Part shown: in pieces, positions 7,893 to 15,489 of the stretch
Numbering within the stretch: position 1 is the stretch's first letter
Layout: the number at the start of each line of letters is the position of its first letter
DNA from: CAZGSG01 sp964528095
GTDB taxonomy: Bacteria; Bacteroidota; Bacteroidia; Chitinophagales; Chitinophagaceae
DNA length: 21,481 bases
Direction of reading: 5' to 3'
Assembly: GCA_964528095.1 (NCBI GenBank)
Contig: CAZGSG010000077.1
Location: forward strand, 1 to 21,481
Position numbers and translations under genes: made by a program
The notes under the pieces: generated by a model
Database searches by the model: none
What the model saw: the letters and a program-made list of their open reading frames with translations, nothing else
Told to the model about the DNA's origin: nothing

Positions 7893-8942
7893 TTAATTCA
7901 TTTTCACCCGCGGATCTACTATGCCATATAAAACATCAGCCAGGATATTGATCACCACAAAAAAAGCGGCGGAAACAAGCACTGATCCCATTACGACCGG
8001 GTAGTCCAGTTTTTCCAATGCGTCTACGGTCACCTTGCCGATACCCTGCCAGCCAAAAATATACTCTACGAAAAATGCGCCTGCCAGTAATTCTGCGAAC
8101 CAACCGGTAATGGCCGTGATCACAGGGTTCAGCGCATTTCTTAATCCATGTTTCCAGATCACCCTTCTTTTACTTAAACCTTTTGCGTAAGCGGTGCGGA
8201 TATAATCCTGGTCAAGCACATCCAGCATAGCACTGCGTGTTAATTGTGTAATGATCGCCAGTGGCCGTATACCCAGTGTGATCGCGGGAAGAAGAAGGTT
8301 TTGCATGGTCAGTCTTTTTGCACCCGTCACATCATCGATCTCCAGCCAGCTTCCGGAGATATGTAAACCGGTCCAGTCGGTCAGCACAAACCCAAAAAGA
8401 TACGCGATGATGATACCCATGAAAAAAGAAGGGGCCGATATACCTATGATACTGGAAAAGATGGCAGAGGTATCCATCCAGGTATTTTGTTTAACGGCGG
8501 CCATAATACCAAGAGGGATGCCTATCAGCACGGCAATGAACATTGCCGCGACTGCAAGTATAAGTGTACCTGGCAATGCCTGCATTAATATAGACCATAC
8601 ATCTCTTTTACTTTGATACGAAGTACGCAGATAGGGAAGCTTGAATCCAAACTTTGTATCTCCGCCTATAAAAAGTCCTTTTAGCTTTTTTGCCTTAATT
8701 TCTTCCTTTGAATGGATGGCAACCGGGGACACATCATTCAGATAAAATAAGAATTGTTTCCATTTAGGCTGATCAAGATATAATTGTTTACGAATATTGG
8801 CTTGCGTTGTAGAATCGCCAGACTGGCCCATTACCAGCCTCGATGGGTCACCAAAACCCTGGAATAAAAAAAATACCAGCACTACTACCCCGATCAATAC
8901 GAGCAGTCCATAAAATACTTTTTTAGTTATTACCCGGATCAC
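7893..8942 (-). CDS. Peptide-type ABC transporter permease (DppB/OppB family)
   Basis: The 349-residue inner-membrane protein has an N-terminal membrane segment (VFYGLLVLIGVVVLVFFLF), a periplasmic stretch, and a five-helix permease core. The EAA-type loop that contacts the ATPase is clear: YIRTAYAKGLSKRRVIWKHG followed by LRNALNPVI. The start is GTG (8940-8942), and it overlaps the stop of the upstream BT_3928-like gene by one base (TAGTG), which indicates translational coupling. The partner permease (DppC), ATPases and binding protein are absent from the window. The periplasmic loop with KEEIKAKKLKGLFIGGD is typical of Bacteroidota versions. Substrate is unknown; peptides are the family default. 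Confidence 0.88.
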   Translation of the reverse strand: MIRVITKKVFYGLLVLIGVVVLVFFLFQGFGDPSRLVMGQSGDSTTQANIRKQLYLDQPKWKQFLFYLNDVSPVAIHSKEEIKAKKLKGLFIGGDTKFGFKLPYLRTSYQSKRDVWSILMQALPGTLILAVAAMFIAVLIGIPLGIMAAVKQNTWMDTSAIFSSIIGISAPSFFMGIIIAYLFGFVLTDWTGLHISGSWLEIDDVTGAKRLTMQNLLLPAITLGIRPLAIITQLTRSAMLDVLDQDYIRTAYAKGLSKRRVIWKHGLRNALNPVITAITGWFAELLAGAFFVEYIFGWQGIGKVTVDALEKLDYPVVMGSVLVSAAFFVVINILADVLYGIVDPRVKMN

Positions 8943-10132
8943 TATTTTATTTTAGGTGTATTCAACGGTTCGGGAAGGCTATCACCCGCAACTGGTAAGG
9001 GCTGTGGCAAAGGGATTGCTACCAATGACTTTATCTCATTGATCACCTTATCCATTTTCCGGTAACTCCATTTATTGACGATCGTTCCTTTCTCCAATAA
9101 ATAAATACAGGGATTTGTTCTTGCAGCAGTGCGTATGGTTGTATAATCACATTTAAAAAGAGGTATTCCCGCAAAACCCGTTTTGGCAAAATTGACAACT
9201 GCTTCATCCATACGGTTCGTAACGGCATACACAGGAATGTTTTTTCTTTTTGCTTCGGCATATACCGTTTCAAATCCTTTCTGCCATTTTTCCATGGGTG
9301 TTGAGAAATCCTCTGTAAAAAGCAGAACAGCATATGGATCGGAAAGAACGATGGCGGTAGAATCCTCATTCGTGATCCCTGATAAAGAAAATCCTTTGAT
9401 TGGCGCTTCTGCATTGCCTTTGCGTACGAGTTTGTCTGTACGGCTTACATAAGTGTATGCATCCAGGTCAGCAGGTAGTTCTGCCGGAGCAAACTCGTAT
9501 TGCTTCCCTTCTTTTTCATAAACAAACCGGATAGCAAAGCTATCGGATAAAGCCCCTGCAGGGATCTTCATTTTTTCCGGTATGTTATTTCCTTTTTTAT
9601 AGGGCAGGCAATCAAATACAGGCAGGCAGTTGAGCGTGTACCATTGCACGCCGAAGCTGAATATCGTGACTGCCACCATTGCCAGCAACGTAATTTTTGA
9701 GGGAAATAATGGCCTGATCTTTTGACGATATGCAAAAAGGAAAAGGATGAGCACAGTCAGTAATATATCCTTGCCGAAGGAGGTCAGCGGGGTGATAGGA
9801 ATACAATCACCAAAACAACCACAATTTTTAAATTTGCCGGACAGGTAAGCATAGCCGGTAAGGAATGTAAAGAATATGATCAGTAATAACAGTAACCAGC
9901 TGAACAGTTTCATTCTCCAGCCCAGCAACAGCGCAGCACCTGCAATGATCTCGAATGCGATCATTACCACCGAGAGCCAGAGTGTATGATCGTTGAATTG
10001 CGTCATGTGCCAGAGTTCGAAGAACTCCTGCATTTTATAGCTCAGCCCAAGTGGGTCATTCGCCTTTATAAGACCCGAAAATATAAACAGCAATCCTACT
10101 ATAACCCTGGCAATATTGATCAATAATTTCAT
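8942..10132 (-). CDS. BT_3928-like DoxX membrane protein with a C-terminal thioredoxin-like domain
   Basis: The 396-residue protein has a DoxX/MauE-like membrane bundle over about residues 1-135, beginning RVIVGLLFIFSGLIKANDPLG, with a cysteine cluster KNCGCFGDC at 102-110. Another membrane segment at about 147-165 is followed by an exported domain. That domain looks thioredoxin-fold: PYAVLLFTEDF, a helix with KWQKGFETVYAEAK, then KNIPVYAVTN and TNPCIYLLEKG with a likely cis-proline. It lacks a CXXC active site. The organisation matches the BT_3928 family, often found beside DUF1599 and folP in Bacteroidota. It lies 24 bp after DUF1599 and is coupled to the downstream permease gene. A redox or quinone-linked role is possible but unproven. 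Confidence 0.82.
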   Translation of the reverse strand: MKLLINIARVIVGLLFIFSGLIKANDPLGLSYKMQEFFELWHMTQFNDHTLWLSVVMIAFEIIAGAALLLGWRMKLFSWLLLLLIIFFTFLTGYAYLSGKFKNCGCFGDCIPITPLTSFGKDILLTVLILFLFAYRQKIRPLFPSKITLLAMVAVTIFSFGVQWYTLNCLPVFDCLPYKKGNNIPEKMKIPAGALSDSFAIRFVYEKEGKQYEFAPAELPADLDAYTYVSRTDKLVRKGNAEAPIKGFSLSGITNEDSTAIVLSDPYAVLLFTEDFSTPMEKWQKGFETVYAEAKRKNIPVYAVTNRMDEAVVNFAKTGFAGIPLFKCDYTTIRTAARTNPCIYLLEKGTIVNKWSYRKMDKVINEIKSLVAIPLPQPLPVAGDSLPEPLNTPKIK

Positions 10133-10156
10133 TGTTTGTATTTAATCGCGTTTGCT

Positions 10157-10699
10157 TTATTTTTCAGCAGGCATTAATATGAGTGCAAAAACAGCGTAAT
10201 TAACTATATCATTATAATTGGCATCGATCCCTTCACTGATCAGCGTTTTTCCTTCATTAGCCAGTATCTGGCGGATGCGTTGCAATTTCATCAATATAAG
10301 ATCCACAAAACTTTCCTGGCTCATAGCACGCCATGCTTCTCCATAATCATGATTTTTATCCATCATCAGTTGTTTGGCCGTTGCTACATACTTATCATAC
10401 AAACGGTCAACCTCACTGATATCCATTTCTTCTGGCGAACCTCCTGGCAATTCCAGCTGTATCAGACCTATGACAGCATAGTTAATGATCCCCATGAATT
10501 CCGCCGCTATATCATCCGCGATCCGCTGTTGTTTTTTTTCCTGTATCGTCCGGACGCGTTGCGCTTTAATATAGATCTGGTCTACAATGGATATGGTACG
10601 TAATACGCGCCAGGCGGTCCCATAATCTTTTGCTTTCTTAATAAAAACCTGTTTGCAGGAAAATATAACCTTGTCGTACTGGATGTTTGTATCTGCCAT
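10157..10699 (-). CDS. DUF1599 family protein with two internal repeats
   Basis: The 180-residue protein is built from two copies of one module about 93 residues apart. KAKDYGTAWRVL (22-33) pairs with KNHDYGEAWRAM (115-126). IVDQIYIKAQRVRTI (38-52) pairs with FVDLILMKLQRIRQI (131-145). IINYAVIGLI (71-80) pairs with IVNYAVFALI (165-174). It has no signal peptide or membrane segment. The layout matches DUF1599 proteins, whose biochemical activity I cannot state. It is the first gene of an operon with the BT_3928-like gene and the permease, and is divergent from folP. That neighbourhood is common in Bacteroidota. Confidence 0.85.
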   Translation of the reverse strand: MADTNIQYDKVIFSCKQVFIKKAKDYGTAWRVLRTISIVDQIYIKAQRVRTIQEKKQQRIADDIAAEFMGIINYAVIGLIQLELPGGSPEEMDISEVDRLYDKYVATAKQLMMDKNHDYGEAWRAMSQESFVDLILMKLQRIRQILANEGKTLISEGIDANYNDIVNYAVFALILMPAEK

Positions 10700-10750
10700 G
10701 CTGTTCTTAAAATTCTTATGATAATCACCCGTTCACTGGGTCTTCCGTTC

Positions 10751-10758
10751 TATCTTTA
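10751..10758 (+). promoter_or_regulatory. Putative -7 element of folP
   Basis: TATCTTTA is one base off TAnnTTTG. The folP ATG lies 27 bases downstream of its end, which would give a leader of about 20 bases. No clear TTG -33 was found. It almost overlaps the divergent element at 10763-10770. Confidence 0.35.
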
Positions 10759-10762
10759 ACTT

Positions 10763-10770
10763 CAAAAATA
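10763..10770 (-). promoter_or_regulatory. Putative -7 element of the DUF1599 operon
   Basis: On the minus strand the bases read TATTTTTG, a full match to TAnnTTTG. The DUF1599 start codon is about 64 bases downstream. Back-to-back elements for DUF1599 and folP would make the two units compete for polymerase; this is inference. Confidence 0.4.
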
Positions 10771-10784
10771 ACGAAACAAGATTA

Positions 10785-11612
10785 ATGTACACGCTCAATT
10801 GCAAACAACGGCTTTTGGTAGCCGACCGGCCACTCGTAATGGGCATAATTAACGCTACGCCTGATTCGTTCTACACAGGCTCCCGTCACCTGGCGGTGGA
10901 TGATATGGTACGACAGGCGGAAAAACTGCTGCAAGAGGGGGCGGATATACTGGATATTGGCGGGCAAAGTACCCGGCCCGGTAGCGAGGCTATTACCGCT
11001 GTTGAGGAGCTGAGCAGGGTCATTCCCGGTATAAAAAAGATCGTCGCGCTTTTCCCGGAATCATTTATTTCTATAGATACCTATTATGCGAAAGTAGCGC
11101 AGGAAGCCGTGGCCGCAGGCGCATGCATCATCAATGATATCAGTGCAGGAAGTATGGACCCGGCAATGATCGAAACGGTGGCATCATTACAGGTGCCCTA
11201 TATTCTCACGCATATGCAGGGAACGCCGCGATCTATGCAGTTGGATCCGCGGTATACCGATGTAACAAAAGAAGTACTTGATTTTTTTATAAAAAAAATC
11301 GACATGCTGCACCAGGCGGGCGTCGTTGATATAATCATTGATCCCGGCTTTGGGTTCGGTAAAACGATTGCACACAATTTCGAATTATTAAAAAACCTGG
11401 GGTTGTTTACAATAACCGGTTGCCCTGTTCTCGCAGGCATATCACGCAAGGGAACTATCTGGAAAACGCTTGGAATAACAGCAGAGGAATCACTGAATGG
11501 TACTACCGTATTAAATACAATCGCCTTACTGAATGGCGCATCTATATTGCGGGTGCACGATGTAAAAGAAGCAATGGAAACGATAAAACTTATTAGCGCA
11601 TACAAAAAATAA
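10785..11612 (+). CDS. folP: Dihydropteroate synthase
   Basis: FolP joins 6-hydroxymethyl-7,8-dihydropterin diphosphate to p-aminobenzoate to form dihydropteroate in folate synthesis, and it is the sulfonamide target. The 275-residue TIM barrel shows all conserved loops: NATPDSF at 23-29, GGQSTRPG at 59-66, the DTY strand at 98-100, NDIS at 117-120, HMQG at 143-146, DPGFGFGKT at 186-194, SRKG at 220-223 and RVHDV at 256-260. Length is normal. It is transcribed divergently from DUF1599 across an 85-bp gap. No other folate gene is nearby. Confidence 0.97.
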   Translation: MYTLNCKQRLLVADRPLVMGIINATPDSFYTGSRHLAVDDMVRQAEKLLQEGADILDIGGQSTRPGSEAITAVEELSRVIPGIKKIVALFPESFISIDTYYAKVAQEAVAAGACIINDISAGSMDPAMIETVASLQVPYILTHMQGTPRSMQLDPRYTDVTKEVLDFFIKKIDMLHQAGVVDIIIDPGFGFGKTIAHNFELLKNLGLFTITGCPVLAGISRKGTIWKTLGITAEESLNGTTVLNTIALLNGASILRVHDVKEAMETIKLISAYKK

Positions 11613-11613
11613 A

Positions 11614-11729
11614 AACTGCCTCCAGATCAATGTATACACTTACCGGTTGGTAAAGAGTATATATCGTATTCATTGCAGTACACAACCAGCATAGCTTTTA
11701 TGTATTCAACAACGATCTTTGAGGCAGTT
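11614..11729 (+). other. Possible long-range RNA stem in the folP 3' region
   Basis: AACTGCCTC at 11614-11622 pairs perfectly with GAGGCAGTT at 11721-11729. A further AGATC (11624-11628) can pair with GATCT (11714-11718) beside a small bulge. Inside, CTTACCGGTTGGTAAAG can form a small hairpin. A T run follows at 11737-11741. The stem starts immediately after the folP stop. It could close a structured 3' untranslated region or act as an unusual terminator. The rest of the 424-bp gap, 11730-11910, holds nothing I recognise. Confidence 0.4.
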
Positions 11730-11910
11730 CTACTTGTTTTTCACTAAGACTTTTTCAGGCCTTTAATGCATGTTTCAGCACTTCTTCAAGAGCATTGGAT
11801 CTTTATAACCAGGAAAAAAGTACGGGAGGGTAAGGTGTTCATTCAATGGGGTAACTGAAAATGGATTGTTGGACTAAAAACGGGGCCACACTGCGCAGGT
11901 CATTTTCAAT

Positions 11911-11942
11911 AAAAAAAACCGCCCCGGTAAGAACGGGACGGT
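11911..11942 (-). terminator. Rho-independent terminator of the nrnA-FKBP operon
   Basis: On the minus strand the right arm 11934-11942 and left arm 11918-11926 form a GC-rich stem (ACCGTCCCG with CGGGGCGGT, one mismatch) with a seven-base loop. A run of eight U follows (A run at 11911-11918). It lies about 95 bases beyond the FKBP stop codon. Confidence 0.85.
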
Positions 11943-12036
11943 GTAAAGGTGCAACTTTATTTTCAATTAGCCATCATTTCAATTAACCAGCATCTGTTAA
12001 TTTTTCTGACTACAATATTCTTATCTGTGTTTATAC

Positions 12037-13026
12037 TTATTGCTGCGGTTGCTGGCTTGTCGGCTTATCGCTTATGCTAAGTATTTCCACCTCGAACGCC
12101 ATTGGTTGATTTGGTTTGAAACCAGATCCTTGCGGAGGATTAGATCCATAAGCAAGAAACCCTGGTATGAATATTTTACCCTTGCCACCGAGTTTAAACA
12201 ATAATAAACCCTCTTCCCATCCTCTTACTACACCATCATCGCCAAGACGAAGTTCATACTGGCTCTCCTGGAAAACGCTGTCTGTAGGAAGAGTTGATCC
12301 TTTATATTTTACCAGGACATATTTTCCTTTTTCCGCAGCCGGGCCGCTCCCTGGATTATCAACACGAACAAAGGTTCCTTTCCCTGTTTTTTCCGCTTTA
12401 ATGTTTTTAGCAGCCAGGTAAGCTTCTACTTCCTTGATCTGTTTGGCCGCATCACCAGACTTTATCGCTTCTGCCTCGGCTTTATCTTTTTCTTCCGTCA
12501 TTTCCTTTTTCATCTTGGCCATTTGCTCTTCTCTTTCCTTCATCTGGCGCGGCATGTCTTTCTCCTGCTCTTTCTGCATATCAGCCTGGTATTTCTCCTG
12601 GTCCCTGAATACTTCGAGCACTTTAAAGCTGATAGTGATGCGCTGTCCTTTTTTGAAAGGTGGCGTTCCTTCAGGTATCAGTTTCTTCTTAAACAATGTA
12701 TCGGTCAATACTACAGTAATAGCACTATCGCCTTTTTTAAGCATTGGCAGTATTTCTGTAGGGTTATACTCCTGCCCTTCCAGTTGCACAGGAATATAAT
12801 AAGGCATTTTACCATAGGTAGTCTGCATAACTGAGTCATTCAGCTTCTGTGTATAATGCAGTTTTACAAAATTCCCGGCCTTTGCAACAGAGTCTTTGCT
12901 GTTGGAAGGAAATATTTTATAAAGCATCCCGCTTTTGGTTTTCTTAAATTCTGTGTTCTGGCAAGAAGCGGTAATTGCAACAATAGCAACCGCAAAGAAT
13001 AAATATGGAACTCTTTTCATGTTCAT
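12037..13026 (-). CDS. Two-domain FKBP-type peptidyl-prolyl isomerase lipoprotein
   Basis: The 329-residue protein begins with a lipoprotein signal ending in TASC, so Cys22 would be acylated. Residues about 30-140 look like a degenerate FKBP-like domain (GNFVKLHYTQKL, LPMLKKGDSAI, FKKGQRITISFKVLEV). Residues about 141-200 are a highly charged, probably coiled-coil linker rich in Glu, Lys and Met. Residues about 215-318 form a canonical FKBP domain with GKYVLVKYKG, VRGWEEGLLLFKLGGKGK, IFIPGFLAYGS and FEVEILSI. The tail is Gln-rich. It should help fold proline-containing proteins in the periplasm or outer membrane. The gene starts three bases after the nrnA stop codon, so it is co-transcribed. 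An in-frame ATG two codons in (MKRV) is an alternative start. Confidence 0.9.
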   Translation of the reverse strand: MNMKRVPYLFFAVAIVAITASCQNTEFKKTKSGMLYKIFPSNSKDSVAKAGNFVKLHYTQKLNDSVMQTTYGKMPYYIPVQLEGQEYNPTEILPMLKKGDSAITVVLTDTLFKKKLIPEGTPPFKKGQRITISFKVLEVFRDQEKYQADMQKEQEKDMPRQMKEREEQMAKMKKEMTEEKDKAEAEAIKSGDAAKQIKEVEAYLAAKNIKAEKTGKGTFVRVDNPGSGPAAEKGKYVLVKYKGSTLPTDSVFQESQYELRLGDDGVVRGWEEGLLLFKLGGKGKIFIPGFLAYGSNPPQGSGFKPNQPMAFEVEILSISDKPTSQQPQQ

Positions 13027-13029
13027 TAA

Positions 13030-14037
13030 TTATTGTAATTGTGATTTATTTTCTTTTATAGCCTGTTTGAATTTTTGAACAGTTACATCAAGCGAATCGC
13101 TGCTACGTCCGCCGGATGCATTAAAATGACCACCTCCTTCGAAATATTTACGGGCAAAAGCATTGGTATCGAAATCCCCTTTGCTTCTGAAACTCCATTT
13201 TCTTTCTTCATCGCGGTCTATTACCAACCCCACCAGTTTTATTCCCTGTATGGATTGCGGGAAATTGACAAGTCCTTCCGTGTCGCCTGTCTTTATGTAA
13301 TATTTCAGCAAATCACTTTTGGGGATTGCAATCAGTGCAGTATTATACTCATAAAATATTTCCATCCTGTTAAGGAGGATATGCCCGGTAAATCGTAGTT
13401 TATTTTCCAGGAAATTATCAAACAGGTTCTCATGCACTTTGGAATGCCGGAGACCTTTTGATTTGAGATCGGCGACCAGCAGGTGAACAGAAGGCCCGGC
13501 AGCAGGAAAACGGAAAGAGCCGGTATCAGAGATCACCCCGGCATATATACATTCGCTGATCGATTCATTGATCTTATCTCCATGGCCTGATCCGATAATA
13601 AAATCATAGATCATTTCACAGGTAGAGCTTTTTGCAGTATCGCTGATACCATAATTAAAATTGGGTTCATCGGGTTCCCTGTGATGATCGATCAGGATCT
13701 TTGTACAATCGATCGCTTTTAATTTCTCCGTCATTGTTTTAGTACGGTGAAATATGTTGAAGTCGAGACAAAAAAGCCAGTCGGCCGCATCCAGTATAGC
13801 ATCAGCTTTAGCCCTGTGCGCCTCGTAGTCGACAACCTGATTGCAACCAGGCATCCAATCCAGCCATTTGGCCCAGTTGGTGGGCGAAATAACCGTAACA
13901 GAGTGGCCAAATTGCGTCAAAAAATTGAACAGTGCCAGCGAAGATCCCATAGCGTCCGCATCGGGTTTCTGATGGGTAGTAATGACGATCTTGCGGGGCT
14001 GGGCCAGTTGCGGGAATATATCCTGTACAGCGTTCAT
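13030..14037 (-). CDS. nrnA: DHH-DHHA1 phosphoesterase, NrnA-like oligoribonuclease/pAp phosphatase
   Basis: The 335-residue protein has the DHH metal-binding motifs: THQKPDADAMGS at 21-32 (His22, Asp26, Asp28), LDFN at 91-94, IDHHREPDE at 116-124 and SDTGSFRF at 170-177. A C-terminal DHHA1 domain carries GGHFNASGG near 307. NrnA-type enzymes degrade short RNA oligomers and hydrolyse 3'-phosphoadenosine 5'-phosphate. The presence of both domains and the length separate it from RecJ; a cyclic-dinucleotide phosphodiesterase role is a less likely alternative. It is the first gene of an operon with the FKBP lipoprotein and is divergent from ndk across 165 bp. Confidence 0.9.
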   Translation of the reverse strand: MNAVQDIFPQLAQPRKIVITTHQKPDADAMGSSLALFNFLTQFGHSVTVISPTNWAKWLDWMPGCNQVVDYEAHRAKADAILDAADWLFCLDFNIFHRTKTMTEKLKAIDCTKILIDHHREPDEPNFNYGISDTAKSSTCEMIYDFIIGSGHGDKINESISECIYAGVISDTGSFRFPAAGPSVHLLVADLKSKGLRHSKVHENLFDNFLENKLRFTGHILLNRMEIFYEYNTALIAIPKSDLLKYYIKTGDTEGLVNFPQSIQGIKLVGLVIDRDEERKWSFRSKGDFDTNAFARKYFEGGGHFNASGGRSSDSLDVTVQKFKQAIKENKSQLQ

Positions 14038-14172
14038 AAATAAGTTTGCGAAGATAAGGTTTCCGGGTCACAGACCGGCACAGATTAAGGAAGAAATAGT
14101 GGAAAAAAGGCCAAAAATTCATTAAAAATGAAGGTTTTTCTCCCTTTACTAGACAGAACTTAAAACTTTCTC

Positions 14173-14180
14173 TACCTTTG
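14173..14180 (+). promoter_or_regulatory. Putative -7 promoter element of ndk
   Basis: TACCTTTG is a full match to TAnnTTTG, 22 bases before the ndk ATG, which gives a leader of about 17 bases. No strong TTG was found at the -33 distance. The same octamer lies before ubiD. Confidence 0.6.
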
Positions 14181-14202
14181 CGCCCCAAAAACATTCGTAA
14201 TA

Positions 14203-14619
14203 ATGAGCAATCGTACATTCACCATGATCAAACCAGATGCTTTCAAAAATGGGCATTCCGGAGCGATCATTGATCGTTTTATTAAAGAGGGTTTTCGCGT
14301 TGTAGCCCTTAAGCTGACCAAGTTATCTGCAGAAAAAGCCGGCGAATTCTATGCCGTGCATAAAGAAAGGCCCTTTTATGGAGAGCTGGTTTCTTTCATG
14401 AGCAGTGGCCCCATCATTGCCGCAATACTGGAAAAGGATAATGCCGTAGCTGGTTTTCGTGAATTGATCGGCGCTACCAATCCTGCCCAGGCAGCAGAAG
14501 GTACTATCCGTAAATTGTACGCGACATCACTGGGTGAAAATGCCGTACACGGCAGCGACAGCGATGAGAATGCAAAGATCGAAGGTGATTTCTTCTTTAG
14601 CGGCCTCGAGCAATTCTAA
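14203..14619 (+). CDS. ndk: Nucleoside diphosphate kinase
   Basis: Ndk moves the gamma phosphate of ATP onto other (deoxy)nucleoside diphosphates through a phosphohistidine. The 138-residue protein has the start motif TFTMIKPDA, the NPAQAAEGTIRKLYA stretch (93-107) and the active-site segment NAVHGSDS with His116. Length is normal. It is monocistronic, with a promoter-like TACCTTTG upstream and a strong terminator downstream. Confidence 0.97.
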   Translation: MSNRTFTMIKPDAFKNGHSGAIIDRFIKEGFRVVALKLTKLSAEKAGEFYAVHKERPFYGELVSFMSSGPIIAAILEKDNAVAGFRELIGATNPAQAAEGTIRKLYATSLGENAVHGSDSDENAKIEGDFFFSGLEQF

Positions 14620-14717
14620 ACAGGACAGATCTTTTGGTCTCTGCTGTTATGCTATTCAGAAGAAAGACAAATTGATTTTAATTACCGGAAAAGGGTAAAT
14701 AAATATAAACAATCCTG

Positions 14718-14752
14718 AAAGATCCAGGTCCTGTAAAGGCCTGGATCTTTTT
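14718..14752 (+). terminator. Rho-independent terminator of ndk
   Basis: Bases 14718-14728 and 14740-14750 form a perfect 11-bp stem (AAAGATCCAGG with CCTGGATCTTT) around an 11-base loop. The stem ends in five T. It is about 100 bases after the ndk stop and well before the next gene. Confidence 0.85.
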
Positions 14753-14847
14753 GTTGCCCCTCTTCAAAGAGTTTGTATTTGTATTTTAACAAATAATGCA
14801 GGTAGCGATCCGTCAGGCTTCTTATATTTAAGTAACTGAATTTACGA

Positions 14848-15468
14848 ATGCACTTTTTAAAACTATTTGTTGCCTGTCTCGTATTGCTCGTATTTATCTC
14901 CTCCTGCGGTAGTCTAAAACCTATTTATTCGAAAACATTTTCAGATAAGTATTTACTTATAGTACCTGATAAATGGAAGAAAAAAGGGAAATTATTAAAT
15001 GCCATTTCAGATATTCTGCCTGCGACCATAAAAGAACTGGAAGGAAAAGATTTTTGCCTGGATTGCAAAGCCAGTTATACTGTAAAGTTTCAAATGTACA
15101 GATCGGAAGGTCCAGGTGGCAGTTTAAATGTGCGCACGTATCGGCTGCGAGCCCAGTTAACCGTGTACAACGAAAAAAATGAGCGGCTTTATCATATTGT
15201 AGTGGTGGATCCGTACAAAGACGATGCTGTTTTTTATAATACTCCTGCACTATCCCCATACACACCGGTTTTAGAGCATTCAAAAATGCCGGGACAGAGT
15301 ATCGGCTTTGAGTCACAACAATACGACCGTTTGGGAAATGCCCGGACTTATGCAGGTCAATCAAAGACCGTATCAAGAAACAAAGATTTCGGGATGGATG
15401 TTTACCTTAAATACGCGGAGAAAAAAATATATGCTATAAGAGATAAGTTATCAAAAAAAGAAATGTAG
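14848..15468 (+). CDS. Uncharacterised lipoprotein
   Basis: I do not recognise the family. The 206-residue product begins with a lipoprotein signal ending FISSC, so Cys20 would be the acylated residue. The mature part is mixed alpha/beta, with CLDCKASYTVKFQMY and strands such as TYRLRAQLTVYN and RLYHIVVVDPY. A central GPGGSLNVRTY stretch and a lysine-rich tail (KDKLSKKEM-like) are present. It may be attached to the outer membrane. It follows the ndk terminator and is convergent with the TraB gene with a gap of only 21 bp. TATATTTA at 14823-14830 is a possible weak -7 element. Confidence 0.75.
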   Translation: MHFLKLFVACLVLLVFISSCGSLKPIYSKTFSDKYLLIVPDKWKKKGKLLNAISDILPATIKELEGKDFCLDCKASYTVKFQMYRSEGPGGSLNVRTYRLRAQLTVYNEKNERLYHIVVVDPYKDDAVFYNTPALSPYTPVLEHSKMPGQSIGFESQQYDRLGNARTYAGQSKTVSRNKDFGMDVYLKYAEKKIYAIRDKLSKKEM

Positions 15469-15489
15469 TCCCTTCTTGTAAGAAAAACA

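Noticed and set aside
14049..14056. TATCTTCG as the nrnA promoter
   Set aside because: It has one mismatch to TAnnTTTG and would leave a leader of only about six bases, with no -33 match.
14957..15376. 139-residue minus-strand open frame
   Set aside because: It is a shadow of the plus-strand lipoprotein gene, which has a clear lipobox and a proper start; the minus-strand product has no recognisable domain.
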